Part shown: piece after piece, positions 1 through 8,509 of the stretch
Position numbering within the stretch: position 1 is the first letter of the stretch
Layout: the number at the start of each line of letters is the position of its first letter
Assembly: GCF_030542965.1 (NCBI RefSeq)
Contig: NZ_JAUAOA010000004.1
Coordinates: 62,001-126,000 of the forward strand
Direction: 5' to 3'
Length of the DNA stretch: 64,000 bases
DNA from: Azotosporobacter soli
Lineage (GTDB): Bacteria; Bacillota; Negativicutes; SG130
Made by a program: the position numbers and the translations under genes
The notes under the pieces: generated by a model
Seen by the model: only the letters and a program-made list of their open reading frames with translations
What the model was told of the DNA's origin: nothing
Database searches by the model: none

Positions 1-65
1 ACTTACTTTCACAGGGGTATAAAACGTTCGATGAAGTCAATGCAGCAATTCGCAACTATCGCTAA
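1..65 (+). CDS. 3' end of an unidentified gene (partial)
   Basis: An open frame enters from the left edge and stops at TAA 63-65. The visible C-terminus reads LLSQGYKTFDEVNAAIRNYR. About 20 residues are too few to name a family. It is taken as real because a U-tailed hairpin follows about 50 nt later and no other frame explains the stretch. The product is unknown. Confidence 0.45.
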   Translation, partial: LLSQGYKTFDEVNAAIRNYR

Positions 66-114
66 GCGGTAGGTAAGAGCAGGGGAAAATAAGAAAAATA
101 GCCTTTTCAATGGC

Positions 115-152
115 AAAGACGCTCCTGCGCGAGATAAAGCAGGGGCGTTTTT
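115..152 (+). terminator. Rho-independent terminator
   Basis: Stem GACGCTCCTGC / GCAGGGGCGTT around the loop GCGAGATAAA, followed by a T run. It ends the clipped gene at the left edge. Confidence 0.75.
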
Positions 153-206
153 CGTATCTTGACGGCAGGTGATGTGGGCTTGCTTGGAGAATGAATCTCA
201 AAATAT

Positions 207-238
207 TTAATAAAAAGGACATATGACCTTTTTATTAA
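207..238. promoter_or_regulatory. 32-bp near-perfect palindrome upstream of the Crp/Fnr gene
   Basis: Arms TTAATAAAAAGG (207-218) and CCTTTTTATTAA (227-238) flank the centre ACATATGA. Counting the centre, 15 of 16 base pairs are complementary. It lies about 40 nt before the GTG of a Crp/Fnr-family gene, so an autoregulatory operator is likely. A weak hairpin terminator is the alternative. Confidence 0.5.
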
Positions 239-280
239 AGGGAGAAATAGATAGAATCAGATAAAAGAAGAGAGATTGAG

Positions 281-970
281 GTGTTGAGAAAATTGCTTGA
301 CCTCTTTAAACCGCAAGAGAAATTAGCTGAATTCTTGAGCCGGGTTCCTAAGGAAATAAAAGAACGGTGTCTGGTAAAAACGATCGCGGCCGGAGAAGCG
401 ATTACGCAAAAAGGCGAACCGGTAAATTGCGTTTATATCTTGATTCATGGCGATACACGGGTTATCAACGAATTTCCGAATGGGGAACGGTATAGTTTCG
501 CACATTTGACGCCGATTAGTTTTATCGGCGAATTAGAAGTTTTTGCGGAGGAAGAGGCGTATGCCTGCAATGTGGAAGCCGAGACGGACTGTGAAGTGAT
601 GATCGTAGTCCGGGAAGATTTTGAGAAATGGTTGAAGCTGGATGCGGAGTTTTTGCTTACGGTTGTTGGCGTTCTTGCGAAGAAGATGTATATTTCATCC
701 TTTGAAGCAGGAGAGATCAAGTTTTTTTCGGGTATTCGAAAATTGCAGGCATACATTGTGAAATACTGTAGGACGATCAAAGAGGATGAACAGTTTTTAA
801 TCAATAAGAAACGACAGCAAATTGCCGACGAAATCGGCACAAGCGTTAAAACGGTCAATCGGAATATCGAAGCGTTAAAAGAAAGCGAGATGCTGTCGGT
901 GAAAAAAGGAAAGATTTATATTACAAAGGAGCAGTATGCAAAGATGGTTGCCGTCCTGGAAAGGTGCTAA
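281..970 (+). CDS. Crp/Fnr family transcriptional regulator
   Basis: A cytoplasmic DNA-binding regulator of 229 residues, the usual family length. An N-terminal cyclic-nucleotide-binding-type beta-roll covers about residues 15-130 (GEPVNCVYILIHGD, then FIGELEVF). A winged helix covers about 165-225, with the recognition-helix signature QQIADEIGTSVKTVNRNIEAL. The Arg-Ser-Ala phosphate-binding motif of cAMP-binding members is absent (AYACNV stands there), so cAMP is probably not the ligand. No N-terminal Cys cluster is seen, so it is not an Fe-S Fnr sensor. The start is GTG, with a purine-rich AGAAGAGAG stretch upstream. It stands alone, with a long palindrome before it. The regulon is unknown; the SAM-hydrolase gene downstream is a possible target. 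Confidence 0.9.
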   Translation: MLRKLLDLFKPQEKLAEFLSRVPKEIKERCLVKTIAAGEAITQKGEPVNCVYILIHGDTRVINEFPNGERYSFAHLTPISFIGELEVFAEEEAYACNVEAETDCEVMIVVREDFEKWLKLDAEFLLTVVGVLAKKMYISSFEAGEIKFFSGIRKLQAYIVKYCRTIKEDEQFLINKKRQQIADEIGTSVKTVNRNIEALKESEMLSVKKGKIYITKEQYAKMVAVLERC

Positions 971-1131
971 AGCTTGCAGCTTTACCAGTTAGGTTTCTGA
1001 TTCGGAGCATGCCTTTTGATAGACGCCTGTAATAAAGCGCGGAAAAGGAGGGGGAGCGTAGGCGCTGGCGCAGACGTAAAATCCAGTTTTTTTCATAACG
1101 TAATAAAAAGAATAAATCGAGGAGGGCTTTT

Positions 1132-2055
1132 ATGATGAAGTTGAATCGGGTAGCTGCAATCGTTCTTATCCTATTGGCGGTATTTTCGACAGGTGTGTTG
1201 GCGCAGGAAGCGAAGGGTAACGCACTGGTGCTGCAAACGGACTTCGGCTTGAAAGACGGCGCGGTAAGCGCAATGAAGGGTGTGGCAATCGGCGTTGACG
1301 CGGATTTGAGGATCTTCGATCTGACGCATGAAATTCCGGCGTATAATATTTGGGAAGCGTCATATCGCCTGATGCAGACGGCATCGTACTGGCCTGCGGG
1401 TACGGTTTTTGTTTCGGTTGTCGATCCTGGCGTAGGAACGGATCGCAAGTCTGTTGTTGTAAAAACGAAGACAGGGCATTATTTCGTAACGCCGGACAAT
1501 GGAACGCTGACGTTGATCGAAGAGTCGATGGGCATCAGTGAAGTGCGGGAAATTGATGAAAACATCAATCGCCTGCCGGGTTCCAGCGATTCGTACACGT
1601 TTCATGGCCGCGATGTTTATGCCTATACCGGTGCGCGTTTAGCGGCAAAAGCGATCACGTTTGAGCAGATCGGACCTGTTGTGAACCGCGAGATTGTTAA
1701 GATTGGGTATCAAAAAGCTGTAATGCAAGGCGATGCCGTCTTGGGCAATATTCCGATCCTGGATATCCAGTACGGCAATGTCTGGACGAATATTGACAAG
1801 AAATTGATCGACGCACTGAACATTAAAAAGAATGATCTGCTGAAGGTGGAAATCTACAACAAAGGAAACCGGGTCTACCAGGGCACGATTCCTTACGTGA
1901 ACAGCTTCGGAGACGTACCGGACGGAAAGCCGCTGGCATATGCCAACAGTCTGATGCAGCTTTCCTTTGCGCTGAACATGGATAGCTTCTCTGCTGTTCA
2001 TAAAGTATATTCGGGTCCGGAATGGACAGTTAAGGTACAAAAAGTAAGTAAATAA
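1132..2055 (+). CDS. Exported SAM hydroxide adenosyltransferase family protein (DUF62)
   Basis: This belongs to the family that splits S-adenosylmethionine with water or halide (SAM hydroxide adenosyltransferase, chlorinase, fluorinase). Seen: LVLQTDFGLKDGAVSAMKG near residue 32, VDPGVGTDRK near 101, TPDNGTL near 122 and TFHGRDVY near 156, in the family order and at about the usual core length. The oddity is the N-terminus: MMKLNRVAAIVLILLAVF...VLAQE is a good Sec signal with an Ala-X-Ala-like end and no lipobox Cys, whereas characterised enzymes are cytoplasmic. SD GAGGAGGG lies just before ATG 1132. It is monocistronic, with a terminator directly after. The family call is firm; activity and a periplasmic substrate are inferred. 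Confidence 0.88.
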   Translation: MMKLNRVAAIVLILLAVFSTGVLAQEAKGNALVLQTDFGLKDGAVSAMKGVAIGVDADLRIFDLTHEIPAYNIWEASYRLMQTASYWPAGTVFVSVVDPGVGTDRKSVVVKTKTGHYFVTPDNGTLTLIEESMGISEVREIDENINRLPGSSDSYTFHGRDVYAYTGARLAAKAITFEQIGPVVNREIVKIGYQKAVMQGDAVLGNIPILDIQYGNVWTNIDKKLIDALNIKKNDLLKVEIYNKGNRVYQGTIPYVNSFGDVPDGKPLAYANSLMQLSFALNMDSFSAVHKVYSGPEWTVKVQKVSK

Positions 2056-2067
2056 AAGAGAAACGGT

Positions 2068-2109
2068 AAAAAGAGCGTGGCGCGTACTGAAGCGTGCCAT
2101 GCTCTTTTC
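2068..2109 (+). terminator. Rho-independent terminator
   Basis: Stem AAAAGAGC-G-TGGC-GCG pairs with CGT-GCCA-T-GCTCTTTT around a short loop. It ends the SAM-hydrolase-family gene. Confidence 0.85.
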
Positions 2110-2185
2110 CGTTGCGCTCAAATGTTTTCAGGGAAGGGTTTTTCGCACTTGTAGAAAATAGAATAAAAATAAGGAGGTGGATGCG

Positions 2186-3148
2186 TTGCTGAAAAAAGGC
2201 GCGATTTTATTTCTCTTCGTATGGGGACTGCTGGCGCTGGTTTCCTCGCCATGCGTGGCGGCGTTGCCAAGCGTGCAGGATTATCAGCGCATCGTCGTGC
2301 TGGGCGATCCGCATTATCCGACGCGGCCGCAAAATACGGACGCGGCGCTAAGCTTGGAACTTGTCGAAGCGAAGCAAAACGCAGTGGACGAGATCAATTC
2401 CTGGGACGATGTGGCGCTGGTGGTCGTGGTCGGCGATATCGTCGCGGCGCAGGGGACGGAAGAGGAATATGCCGAGGCCAGGGGATTTATTGAAAGAATC
2501 AAGAAACCGGTTGCCGTGATTCCGGGCAATCATGATCTCATTTATCGGGACGAGCCGAATGTGAAAGGAAAGCTGCAGCGTGCAGCGGCAAAAGAGCGGG
2601 AAATGAAAGTGGAACGCTTCAAAACCGCGTATGGCTTGGAAGAGGTATATTACAGCAAAAAAGTGGGCGATTACCTGCTTCTCTTTCTCGCGCCGGATAG
2701 GGCAGACAGCAAATATCTGTGCGAGATTTCGGAAGAGCAGTTGGCATGGCTGAAAAAAACGCTGGCGGAAAATGCTGCGCTGCCGACGCTGATTTTTTTC
2801 CATGCGCCCTTAGCCGGTACACTGGCGGACTATAACAAGGAAGTCAATACGGTCAATTTTATTGCGCAGCCCAAGGCAAAGCTCGATGCGATCATAGAAA
2901 GCAATCCGCAGATTGTGGCCTGGGTTTCCGGTCATACCCACACGCCAGCGAGCAATCCCAGTTTTGCTGCGCCGCTGAATCTCTATCAGAATAGGGTCTG
3001 GAACATACACAATGCCGATCTGGATCGAAAAACCATTTGGACGAATTCGCTATATCTTTATCCGGAGCAGGTGGTGGTAAAGACGTACAACCATAAGACG
3101 GGGCAGTTTATCGATGCGGATCAAAGAATAATAAAGGCGAAGCCATAA
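2186..3148 (+). CDS. Secreted metallophosphoesterase
   Basis: A calcineurin-like phosphoesterase of 320 residues carrying all the metal-site motifs in order: LGDPHYP (Asp-X-His), VVVGDIV (Gly-Asp), IPGNHD (Gly-Asn-His-Asp), FFHAPL (His) and SGHTHT (Gly-His-X-His). The N-terminus MLKKGAILFLFVWGLLALV...CVAAL is a Sec signal, so it should act outside the cytoplasmic membrane on a phosphoester or nucleotide. The longest frame begins with a GTG that overlaps the AAGGAGG box at 2171-2177. TTG 2186, eight bases after the box, is the better start. A terminator lies on each side, so it is its own unit. The substrate cannot be read from the sequence. Confidence 0.9.
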   Translation: MLKKGAILFLFVWGLLALVSSPCVAALPSVQDYQRIVVLGDPHYPTRPQNTDAALSLELVEAKQNAVDEINSWDDVALVVVVGDIVAAQGTEEEYAEARGFIERIKKPVAVIPGNHDLIYRDEPNVKGKLQRAAAKEREMKVERFKTAYGLEEVYYSKKVGDYLLLFLAPDRADSKYLCEISEEQLAWLKKTLAENAALPTLIFFHAPLAGTLADYNKEVNTVNFIAQPKAKLDAIIESNPQIVAWVSGHTHTPASNPSFAAPLNLYQNRVWNIHNADLDRKTIWTNSLYLYPEQVVVKTYNHKTGQFIDADQRIIKAKP

Positions 3149-3218
3149 AATGGCGGCGTTGTCGCCTGGATTGACAAGGTAAGACGGATAAACTATGATA
3201 TGGGATAAGCAGGCAACG

Positions 3219-3252
3219 GAGCCGATTCAAGGACACTTGGATCGGCTTTTTG
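3219..3252 (+). terminator. Rho-independent terminator
   Basis: Stem AGCCGATTCAA / TTGGATCGGCT around GGACAC, followed by TTTTT. It ends the metallophosphoesterase unit. Confidence 0.85.
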
Positions 3253-3319
3253 CGCCTTGAAAACGGAAAGCCGCCAGGGCAAGGCTTGGCTGGCTTCTAT
3301 GTAAGAAAGGATGATAAAG

Positions 3320-4120
3320 ATGAAAAAATGGATGGTATCGATGCTTTTTACGCTTTTGGCTGTTTTTTCGCTCGGGCAAACGACTTTTGCCGGCGAAACG
3401 CCTGCGGTTTCGCAGTCGCGTCTGGAATTGATTCAAAAACGGGGCTATATTTTGATCGGCACAACCGGAGACTACAAACCGTTTTCCTACTATGACGCTG
3501 AGGCGAACACGTATACAGGCTATGATATTGATGCCGCGTTGCTGTTGGCGCGCGATCTGGGCGTGGAAGCGAGATTTGTCAAAACGACTTGGCCGACCTT
3601 GCTGCGCGATCTGCTGGCGGATCAGTTCGATATTGCGATGGGCGGGATTACCCGGACGTTTGAACGGGAAAAGAAAGCGCACCTGTCGCATGGCTATATT
3701 CCTTTCGGCAAAGCGGCGTTGATTCGCGGCGTAGATCAGGAAAAGTACGTCAGCCTTGCCAGCATTGATCAGTCCGGCGTAAAGATCGGCGTCAATCCGG
3801 GCGGTACGAATGAGAAATTTGTCCGCGCCAACATCAAGAACGCGGAAATCATCGTTGTGACGAATAATCTGGCGATCCCGAAAATGGTAGCAAACGCGCA
3901 GGTGGACGTGATGATCACGGACAGCATCGAGGCGCTGCGTTATGCGAAAGAGGATGCGAGTTTGTTTGCCGCCTGCACGGAGCAGCCTTTTACTTCCAAC
4001 CAGTTCGGCTATCTGATGAAGCACGGCGAACAGGACTTCGCTAATTTCGTGGACATGTGGATGGAAGAAATGGTGTTAAAGAAAGAGTTCGACGGCTTGC
4101 GTAAAAAGTGGATTGATTAA
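3320..4120 (+). CDS. Periplasmic solute-binding-fold protein, cyclohexadienyl dehydratase (PheC)-like
   Basis: A family-3 solute-binding fold with a signal peptide (MKKWMVSMLFTLLAVFSLG...TFAGE). The body follows cyclohexadienyl/arogenate dehydratase PheC closely: GTTGDYKPFSYY, GYDIDAALLLARDLG, FVKTTWPTLLRDL, FDIAMGGITRT, VNPGGTNEKFVR and VDVMITDSIEA. PheC is a periplasmic enzyme that turns prephenate or arogenate into phenylpyruvate or phenylalanine, and it evolved from amino-acid-binding proteins. No permease or ATPase gene is next to it, which fits an enzyme better than a transporter subunit. ATG 3311 sits too close to the AGAAAGG box; ATG 3320 has a normal spacing. An amino-acid-binding protein remains the alternative. 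Confidence 0.75.
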   Translation: MKKWMVSMLFTLLAVFSLGQTTFAGETPAVSQSRLELIQKRGYILIGTTGDYKPFSYYDAEANTYTGYDIDAALLLARDLGVEARFVKTTWPTLLRDLLADQFDIAMGGITRTFEREKKAHLSHGYIPFGKAALIRGVDQEKYVSLASIDQSGVKIGVNPGGTNEKFVRANIKNAEIIVVTNNLAIPKMVANAQVDVMITDSIEALRYAKEDASLFAACTEQPFTSNQFGYLMKHGEQDFANFVDMWMEEMVLKKEFDGLRKKWID

Positions 4121-4136
4121 AGAACGAAATGAAATA

Positions 4137-4180
4137 GCGGTCATAATCCGTCAGGAATGGGGATTATGACCGCCTTTTTT
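4137..4180 (+). terminator. Rho-independent terminator
   Basis: A 13-bp perfect stem, GCGGTCATAATCC / GGATTATGACCGC, followed by TTTTTT. Two other terminators in the window share this stem core. Confidence 0.92.
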
Positions 4181-4313
4181 GTAGTAAAATGATTATTATA
4201 TGGAAGGAAATTACATTTGAAAAGAGAAAGTGTGTATAAGATATCTTGTTTTTAGGACGAAGAACAGACAGCCATCGCAATTTGCTAGGCAGAAAAGGAG
4301 GCGGGTCAGGAAT

Positions 4314-5723
4314 ATGTTTGATTACGTCAGAGGTGCAAAACAGCGAGGTCAGAGCGACAGTTTGCGTATGCTTAGCGAAGGCCTGGAAAAACTTTGCGCC
4401 GGAGAAAAAGGCGTGGAGTTTGGCCTGTCGGAAGCAGATCCGCTTTTTCCGATCGCCTGTTTGGTAAAGCAACTGTCGGCAAATGCAACGAAACAAGCCG
4501 AAGAACAAGAAAGCATGAACGCCAAACTGTCGATGGATCTCAACCAGAGTGTGTTTCTTGCTTTGGCAAGCGGCGATAAACTGAATGAGGTTGCGGAGCA
4601 GTTTGAACAGCAGGCGGAAAGCATTCAACAAATCGCCGGCGTCGTAACGCATCTTACGCAGTCGGTTTGTGATTTGGCCGATTCTGCCGCGCAAACTTCG
4701 GAACAAACAAAGACGGGCGAAGACTCGATGCAACAAGTAAGTTCGCGGGTGGAAACACTGTTTACGGAAACCGAGAAAGCGCAAGGGCAGCTGGGCGTGA
4801 TGACGCAACGCGTCAACGAATTGTTGGCGGCCACGGCGCATATCGATAATCTTGTCGCCGTCGTCAGCAACGTTTCGGGACAAACCAATTTATTGGCTCT
4901 TAATGCGGCGATTGAAGCGGCGCGAGCGGGTGAGCAGGGGCGCGGTTTTGCCGTGGTGGCCGATGAGGTGCGCAAGCTGGCGGAACAATCGAGCCAGTCC
5001 GTAGCGGAAATCACCCATCATCTTACTTCGATTCGTAAAGAAGTCGAAAACATCAACAATAATTTCCACGAAATGGACAGCTCGTTTGTCCAAAACTTTG
5101 CGGCGGTGAATACGGCCAACCAAAGTGTGAAAAACCTTCAACATGCTTTTTCGCAAATCGGAGTCGCAGTGCATAACCTGGCGCCGGTAATAGAAGAGCA
5201 GACGTCTACGTTTGAAGAAATAACGGCCACGGTGGAAGAAGCGTCGGCGCGATCCACGCAGATCAATGAGGCCACCCAAGTTTGCAACCAGGACTTGCGC
5301 GGCGTATTGAACAGCTTAAATAAATTGCGTAGCGACATAAGTGCGTCCGGCATCCGATTTACGTCGACGGAAATCATCGAGTTGGCCAAAACGGATCATA
5401 TGCTCTGGAAGGCCAATGTCAAATATATGTTGCGTGGCCTTGTGACGTTGGAAGAAGAAAAGGTAAAAGACCACCATATTTGCCGTCTGGGAAAATGGTA
5501 TTTCGGCAGCGGTCAGCAAAGCTGCGGTCATCTGGAGGCGTTCAAGGAATTAGACCGGGTTCACGCACAGTTTCATCAGAGTTGTGCGGCCGCGATTCGC
5601 CTCTATCAGCAACGCGATTTGAACGGAGCCAGACTGTCTGTGAGGGGAATTGAAGAACTGTCTGCAGAAGTACTGAATATGTTGGAGACGATAAAACGAA
5701 GCGTTGCTACCGAAAAAAGATAA
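4314..5723 (+). CDS. Soluble methyl-accepting chemotaxis protein with C-terminal CZB zinc domain
   Basis: A cytoplasmic chemoreceptor of 469 residues without membrane segments. The signalling hairpin tip ([20 protein letters not shown], then [17 protein letters not shown]) is intact and contacts CheA/CheW. The C-terminal ~120 residues form a CZB domain: [18 protein letters not shown] and HAQFHQS supply the His/Cys set that binds zinc in this family, which is linked to zinc or oxidant sensing. The N-terminal ~100 residues are unassigned. The start is ATG 4314 after the AAGGAGG box near 4295-4301; the longer frame has no ribosome site. It is monocistronic, with terminators on both sides. No che genes are in the window. 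Confidence 0.9.
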   Translation: MFDYVRGAKQRGQSDSLRMLSEGLEKLCAGEKGVEFGLSEADPLFPIACLVKQLSANATKQAEEQESMNAKLSMDLNQSVFLALASGDKLNEVAEQFEQQAESIQQIAGVVTHLTQSVCDLADSAAQTSEQTKTGEDSMQQVSSRVETLFTETEKAQGQLGVMTQRVNELLAATAHIDNLVAVVSNVSGQTNLLALNAAIEAARAGEQGRGFAVVADEVRKLAEQSSQSVAEITHHLTSIRKEVENINNNFHEMDSSFVQNFAAVNTANQSVKNLQHAFSQIGVAVHNLAPVIEEQTSTFEEITATVEEASARSTQINEATQVCNQDLRGVLNSLNKLRSDISASGIRFTSTEIIELAKTDHMLWKANVKYMLRGLVTLEEEKVKDHHICRLGKWYFGSGQQSCGHLEAFKELDRVHAQFHQSCAAAIRLYQQRDLNGARLSVRGIEELSAEVLNMLETIKRSVATEKR

Positions 5724-5786
5724 ACGCTAAGAAGAAGCTGATGAAAACAGGAAATGGCGGGGCGTAATAGCTTGACGTTAAGAGCG

Positions 5787-5828
5787 AAAAAAGGCAAGGC
5801 TTCCGAGTAGAGAAGCCTTGCCTTTCTT
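5787..5828. terminator. Bidirectional terminator between convergent genes
   Basis: Stem AAAGGCAAGGCTT / AAGCCTTGCCTTT, with a T run on one side and an A run on the other. It serves the chemoreceptor gene (+) and the DUF155 gene (-). Confidence 0.88.
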
Positions 5829-5833
5829 ATATT

Positions 5834-6667
5834 TTAGCGTTTTACAAACATTTCAATCAGCGCCAGAACGATTTCGATCGCGATCAGTACGATGATCGCC
5901 CATTCCAGCCGGTTGCCGCGTTTTGCGTGCGCCAAGTCGGCAAAGACCTGCGTGATGTCCATCAGCATTTCGGTCTTATGGCGCATGATTTCATAACGGC
6001 CGGTCAGTTCGAATAGCGTGCACAGCTCGTCAAACAGGGCGTTGGCTGCTTCATTGTTCCAGGTGATTTTCGGCTTGTCCAACAGCATGATATAGGATAC
6101 GGCGGCCAGTTTAAAGCCTAAGATGCGGGCCGATACTTTGGCCAACTGGTCATCGGACACGCTAAGCCGACCCTGGCGCAAGTTCGCGACGATTTCTTCG
6201 ATTTCATCGACCAGAATATCGACTTCCGCTTCGATTCGCTCCACCGCCACCGATTTTGCCAATACCGTGGCGACAATGTCGCGGTGATAGGGCTGTTCCG
6301 CCTCGGTAATCAGATAATCATTGCTGATGCCTGGCGGCTCTTGGTTACTGACCTGGATTTCATATTCGTCGCTGTGATCCAACTGCTGCACATGCGCCAG
6401 GGATTTTTCCACCTGAGAGAAATAGCGGATCAAATCCATGATCTCATGGTGCTGGCAATTTACGAAGACAATCGCGCCGAACGGATAAACATGAACGGAT
6501 TTATCCGCCGGTTCGCGCAGGATGCCGCGGAGTGAGCTCGCCGTCAGCAACAGCGAATCTTCCCAGGTGAAACGTCGGTCAATGCCGAAATGGGCTGCTA
6601 ATTTATTTAAGCCGATTTCATTGGTCAACGCGGCTGCCTTAAAGCTGGCTAAAGCCATCGCCATCAT
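5834..6667 (-). CDS. RMD1/YagE family protein (DUF155)
   Basis: A 277-residue DUF155 protein, the family of yeast Rmd1 and bacterial YagE. Typical features: an N-terminal domain with VHVYPFGAIVFVNCQ, the DYLITEAEQPYHRDIVATVLAKSVAVE region, a long alpha-helical middle, the MLLDKPKITWNN stretch, and a single C-terminal membrane helix (LEWAIIVLIAIEIVLALIEMF) followed by Lys-Arg. It is a tail-anchored protein facing the cytoplasm. The molecular function of bacterial members is not established. It lies 12 nt after the ggt stop on the same strand, so it is probably the second gene of that unit. Confidence 0.88.
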   Translation of the reverse strand: MMAMALASFKAAALTNEIGLNKLAAHFGIDRRFTWEDSLLLTASSLRGILREPADKSVHVYPFGAIVFVNCQHHEIMDLIRYFSQVEKSLAHVQQLDHSDEYEIQVSNQEPPGISNDYLITEAEQPYHRDIVATVLAKSVAVERIEAEVDILVDEIEEIVANLRQGRLSVSDDQLAKVSARILGFKLAAVSYIMLLDKPKITWNNEAANALFDELCTLFELTGRYEIMRHKTEMLMDITQVFADLAHAKRGNRLEWAIIVLIAIEIVLALIEMFVKR

Positions 6668-6679
6668 CCTTTTTCTTTA

Positions 6680-8383
6680 TTAAAATTCATTGCGCGGATC
6701 GCTGGCGCCGTACATAATATGTTTTTGCTGATCGATCATGATCGCATTGACGTCGCCCATCGGCGCTTTAGGAGCGATCTTGTAACCCATCTCAGTCAGT
6801 TTGTTGATGACGTCCTGGTTCAGACCGTTCTTTTCGATGCGGATTTCATCCGGCAGCCACTGCATGTGGATGCGCGGCGCATCGACCGCTTCGCGGATGT
6901 TCATGTCAAAATCGATCACATTGAGGATGACCTGCAGTACGGTGGTGATGATCCGGGAGCCGCCGGGGCTGCCGACGACCAAAACCAGCTGGCCGTCTTT
7001 GGTGACGATGGTCGGCGACATCGAACTGAGCGGACGTTTGTACGGCGCGATTGCGTTGGCATCGCCGCCGACCAGACCGTATAAGTTAGGGACGCCAGCC
7101 TTAATCGAGAAGTCATCCATCTCGTTGTTTAGCAAAAATCCCGCACCGGCGATCGCTGCGGCGCTGCCGTAATAGTCATTGATCGTATAGGTGACCGAAA
7201 CGGCGTTGCCCTGTTTGTCGACGACCGAATAGTGCGTGGTATTTGTGCCTTCATGAATCTGGGGATTGCCGGGGCGGACTTCGCTGGAAGGCGTTGCTTT
7301 GCCCTGTTCGATTTTAGCGCGGATTTCTGCCGCATAGCCTTTGGAGGTCAGTCCTTTGACGGGAACGTTGACGAAGTCCGGGTCGCCCATGAATTCGGAG
7401 CGGTCCGCATAGGCGCGGCGCATCGCTTCGGCGATGACGTTGACGGCGGCGGAGGAATTATGACCCATGGCTTTCAGGTCGTAACCCTCGAGGGTATTGA
7501 GCATTTGGATGATGTGCGTGCCGCCGGAGCTGGGCGGAGACATCGAGATGATCTGATAGCCGCGATAATCGCCTCGTACCGGTTCGCGCCAGATGGCCTT
7601 GTATTTGGCGAGGTCATCTTTGCTGATGATGCCGCCGTTGGCGGCCATGTCCGCGGCGATCCGGTCGGCGATTTCGCCTTTGTAAAAGGCGTCAGGACCG
7701 CCTGCGGCAATCGCGCGCAGCGTGCGGGCCAGGTCCTTTTGAATCAGGAGTTCGCCTTCTTTGTAGGTGGAACCGTCCGCTTTAAGGAAATAGCTGCGGC
7801 TGGAAGCGTACTGTTTCAGACGGGATGCATGCTCGACAAAGGTTTCCGCTTGCCGGGCACTGATTGCGAAGCCGTTTTCCGCGTAGGGGATTGACGGTTC
7901 GATCAGTTCTTTTAACGACTTGGTGCCGTAGCGCTGCAGGAGAGCGCTCATGCCGGCGACGGTGCCGGGAACGCCGGCGGCCAGGTATCCGTCGGTGCTG
8001 GCTTTCGGAACCGGGTTGCCGCTGGCATCGAGGTACATGTCGCGGCTTGCTTTGCCGGGAGCCATTTCACGAAAATCCAAAACGGCATCCTCACCGGATT
8101 TTAGATGAATCACGGCAAAGCCGCCGCCGCCGAGATTTCCGGCGACAGGGTGAACGACCGCCAACGCGTAGCCGACAGCCACCGCGGCATCAATCGCATT
8201 GCCGCCGTCTTGCAGGACCTTCATGCCGATTTCGTTGGCAATTTTTTGCGTGCTTAACACCATGCCATCCGTCCGTTTTTCCGGTCGGAATGATGCGGCC
8301 TCGACGATGCCGCCAAGCGGGCAGATCAGCGTCATGAGAATGGCAGCCAGACAGAGTAAGGAGACAATCTTGTTATGTTTCAA
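6680..8383 (-). CDS. ggt: Gamma-glutamyltransferase
   Basis: A periplasmic N-terminal nucleophile hydrolase that removes or transfers the gamma-glutamyl group of glutathione and related compounds. It is 567 residues from the TTG start, a normal length. It has a Sec signal. The autoprocessing site lies in GTNTTHYSVV, with the new N-terminal Thr at about residue 382. The small subunit carries the conserved GSPGGSRIITTV loop and RPLSSMSPT. The GTG at 8392 overlaps the GGGAGG box; TTG 8383 has correct spacing. A promoter (TTGGCA-16-TATACA) precedes it. The DUF155 gene follows closely. Confidence 0.95.
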   Translation of the reverse strand: MKHNKIVSLLCLAAILMTLICPLGGIVEAASFRPEKRTDGMVLSTQKIANEIGMKVLQDGGNAIDAAVAVGYALAVVHPVAGNLGGGGFAVIHLKSGEDAVLDFREMAPGKASRDMYLDASGNPVPKASTDGYLAAGVPGTVAGMSALLQRYGTKSLKELIEPSIPYAENGFAISARQAETFVEHASRLKQYASSRSYFLKADGSTYKEGELLIQKDLARTLRAIAAGGPDAFYKGEIADRIAADMAANGGIISKDDLAKYKAIWREPVRGDYRGYQIISMSPPSSGGTHIIQMLNTLEGYDLKAMGHNSSAAVNVIAEAMRRAYADRSEFMGDPDFVNVPVKGLTSKGYAAEIRAKIEQGKATPSSEVRPGNPQIHEGTNTTHYSVVDKQGNAVSVTYTINDYYGSAAAIAGAGFLLNNEMDDFSIKAGVPNLYGLVGGDANAIAPYKRPLSSMSPTIVTKDGQLVLVVGSPGGSRIITTVLQVILNVIDFDMNIREAVDAPRIHMQWLPDEIRIEKNGLNQDVINKLTEMGYKIAPKAPMGDVNAIMIDQQKHIMYGASDPRNEF

Positions 8384-8405
8384 TAAAAGCACCTCCCGTT
8401 ATTCT

Positions 8406-8433
8406 TGTATAAGAGCTTAGACTTTTTTGCCAA
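8406..8433 (-). promoter_or_regulatory. Promoter of ggt
   Basis: On the minus strand, -35 TTGGCA and -10 TATACA are separated by 16 nt and lie about 20-50 nt before the ggt start. Confidence 0.5.
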
Positions 8434-8509
8434 AATCCTCTAGCGGAAGCGACGTTGGCGTGATTATTTACGGCTGCGCCTGTCGGCGCTTGGAAAAGCG
8501 GTTTTAGCT

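Noticed and set aside
970-1131. SAM riboswitch before the SAM-hydrolase-family gene
   Set aside because: The leader lacks the conserved S-box core; only weak pairings (CTGG/CCAG before a T run) are visible.
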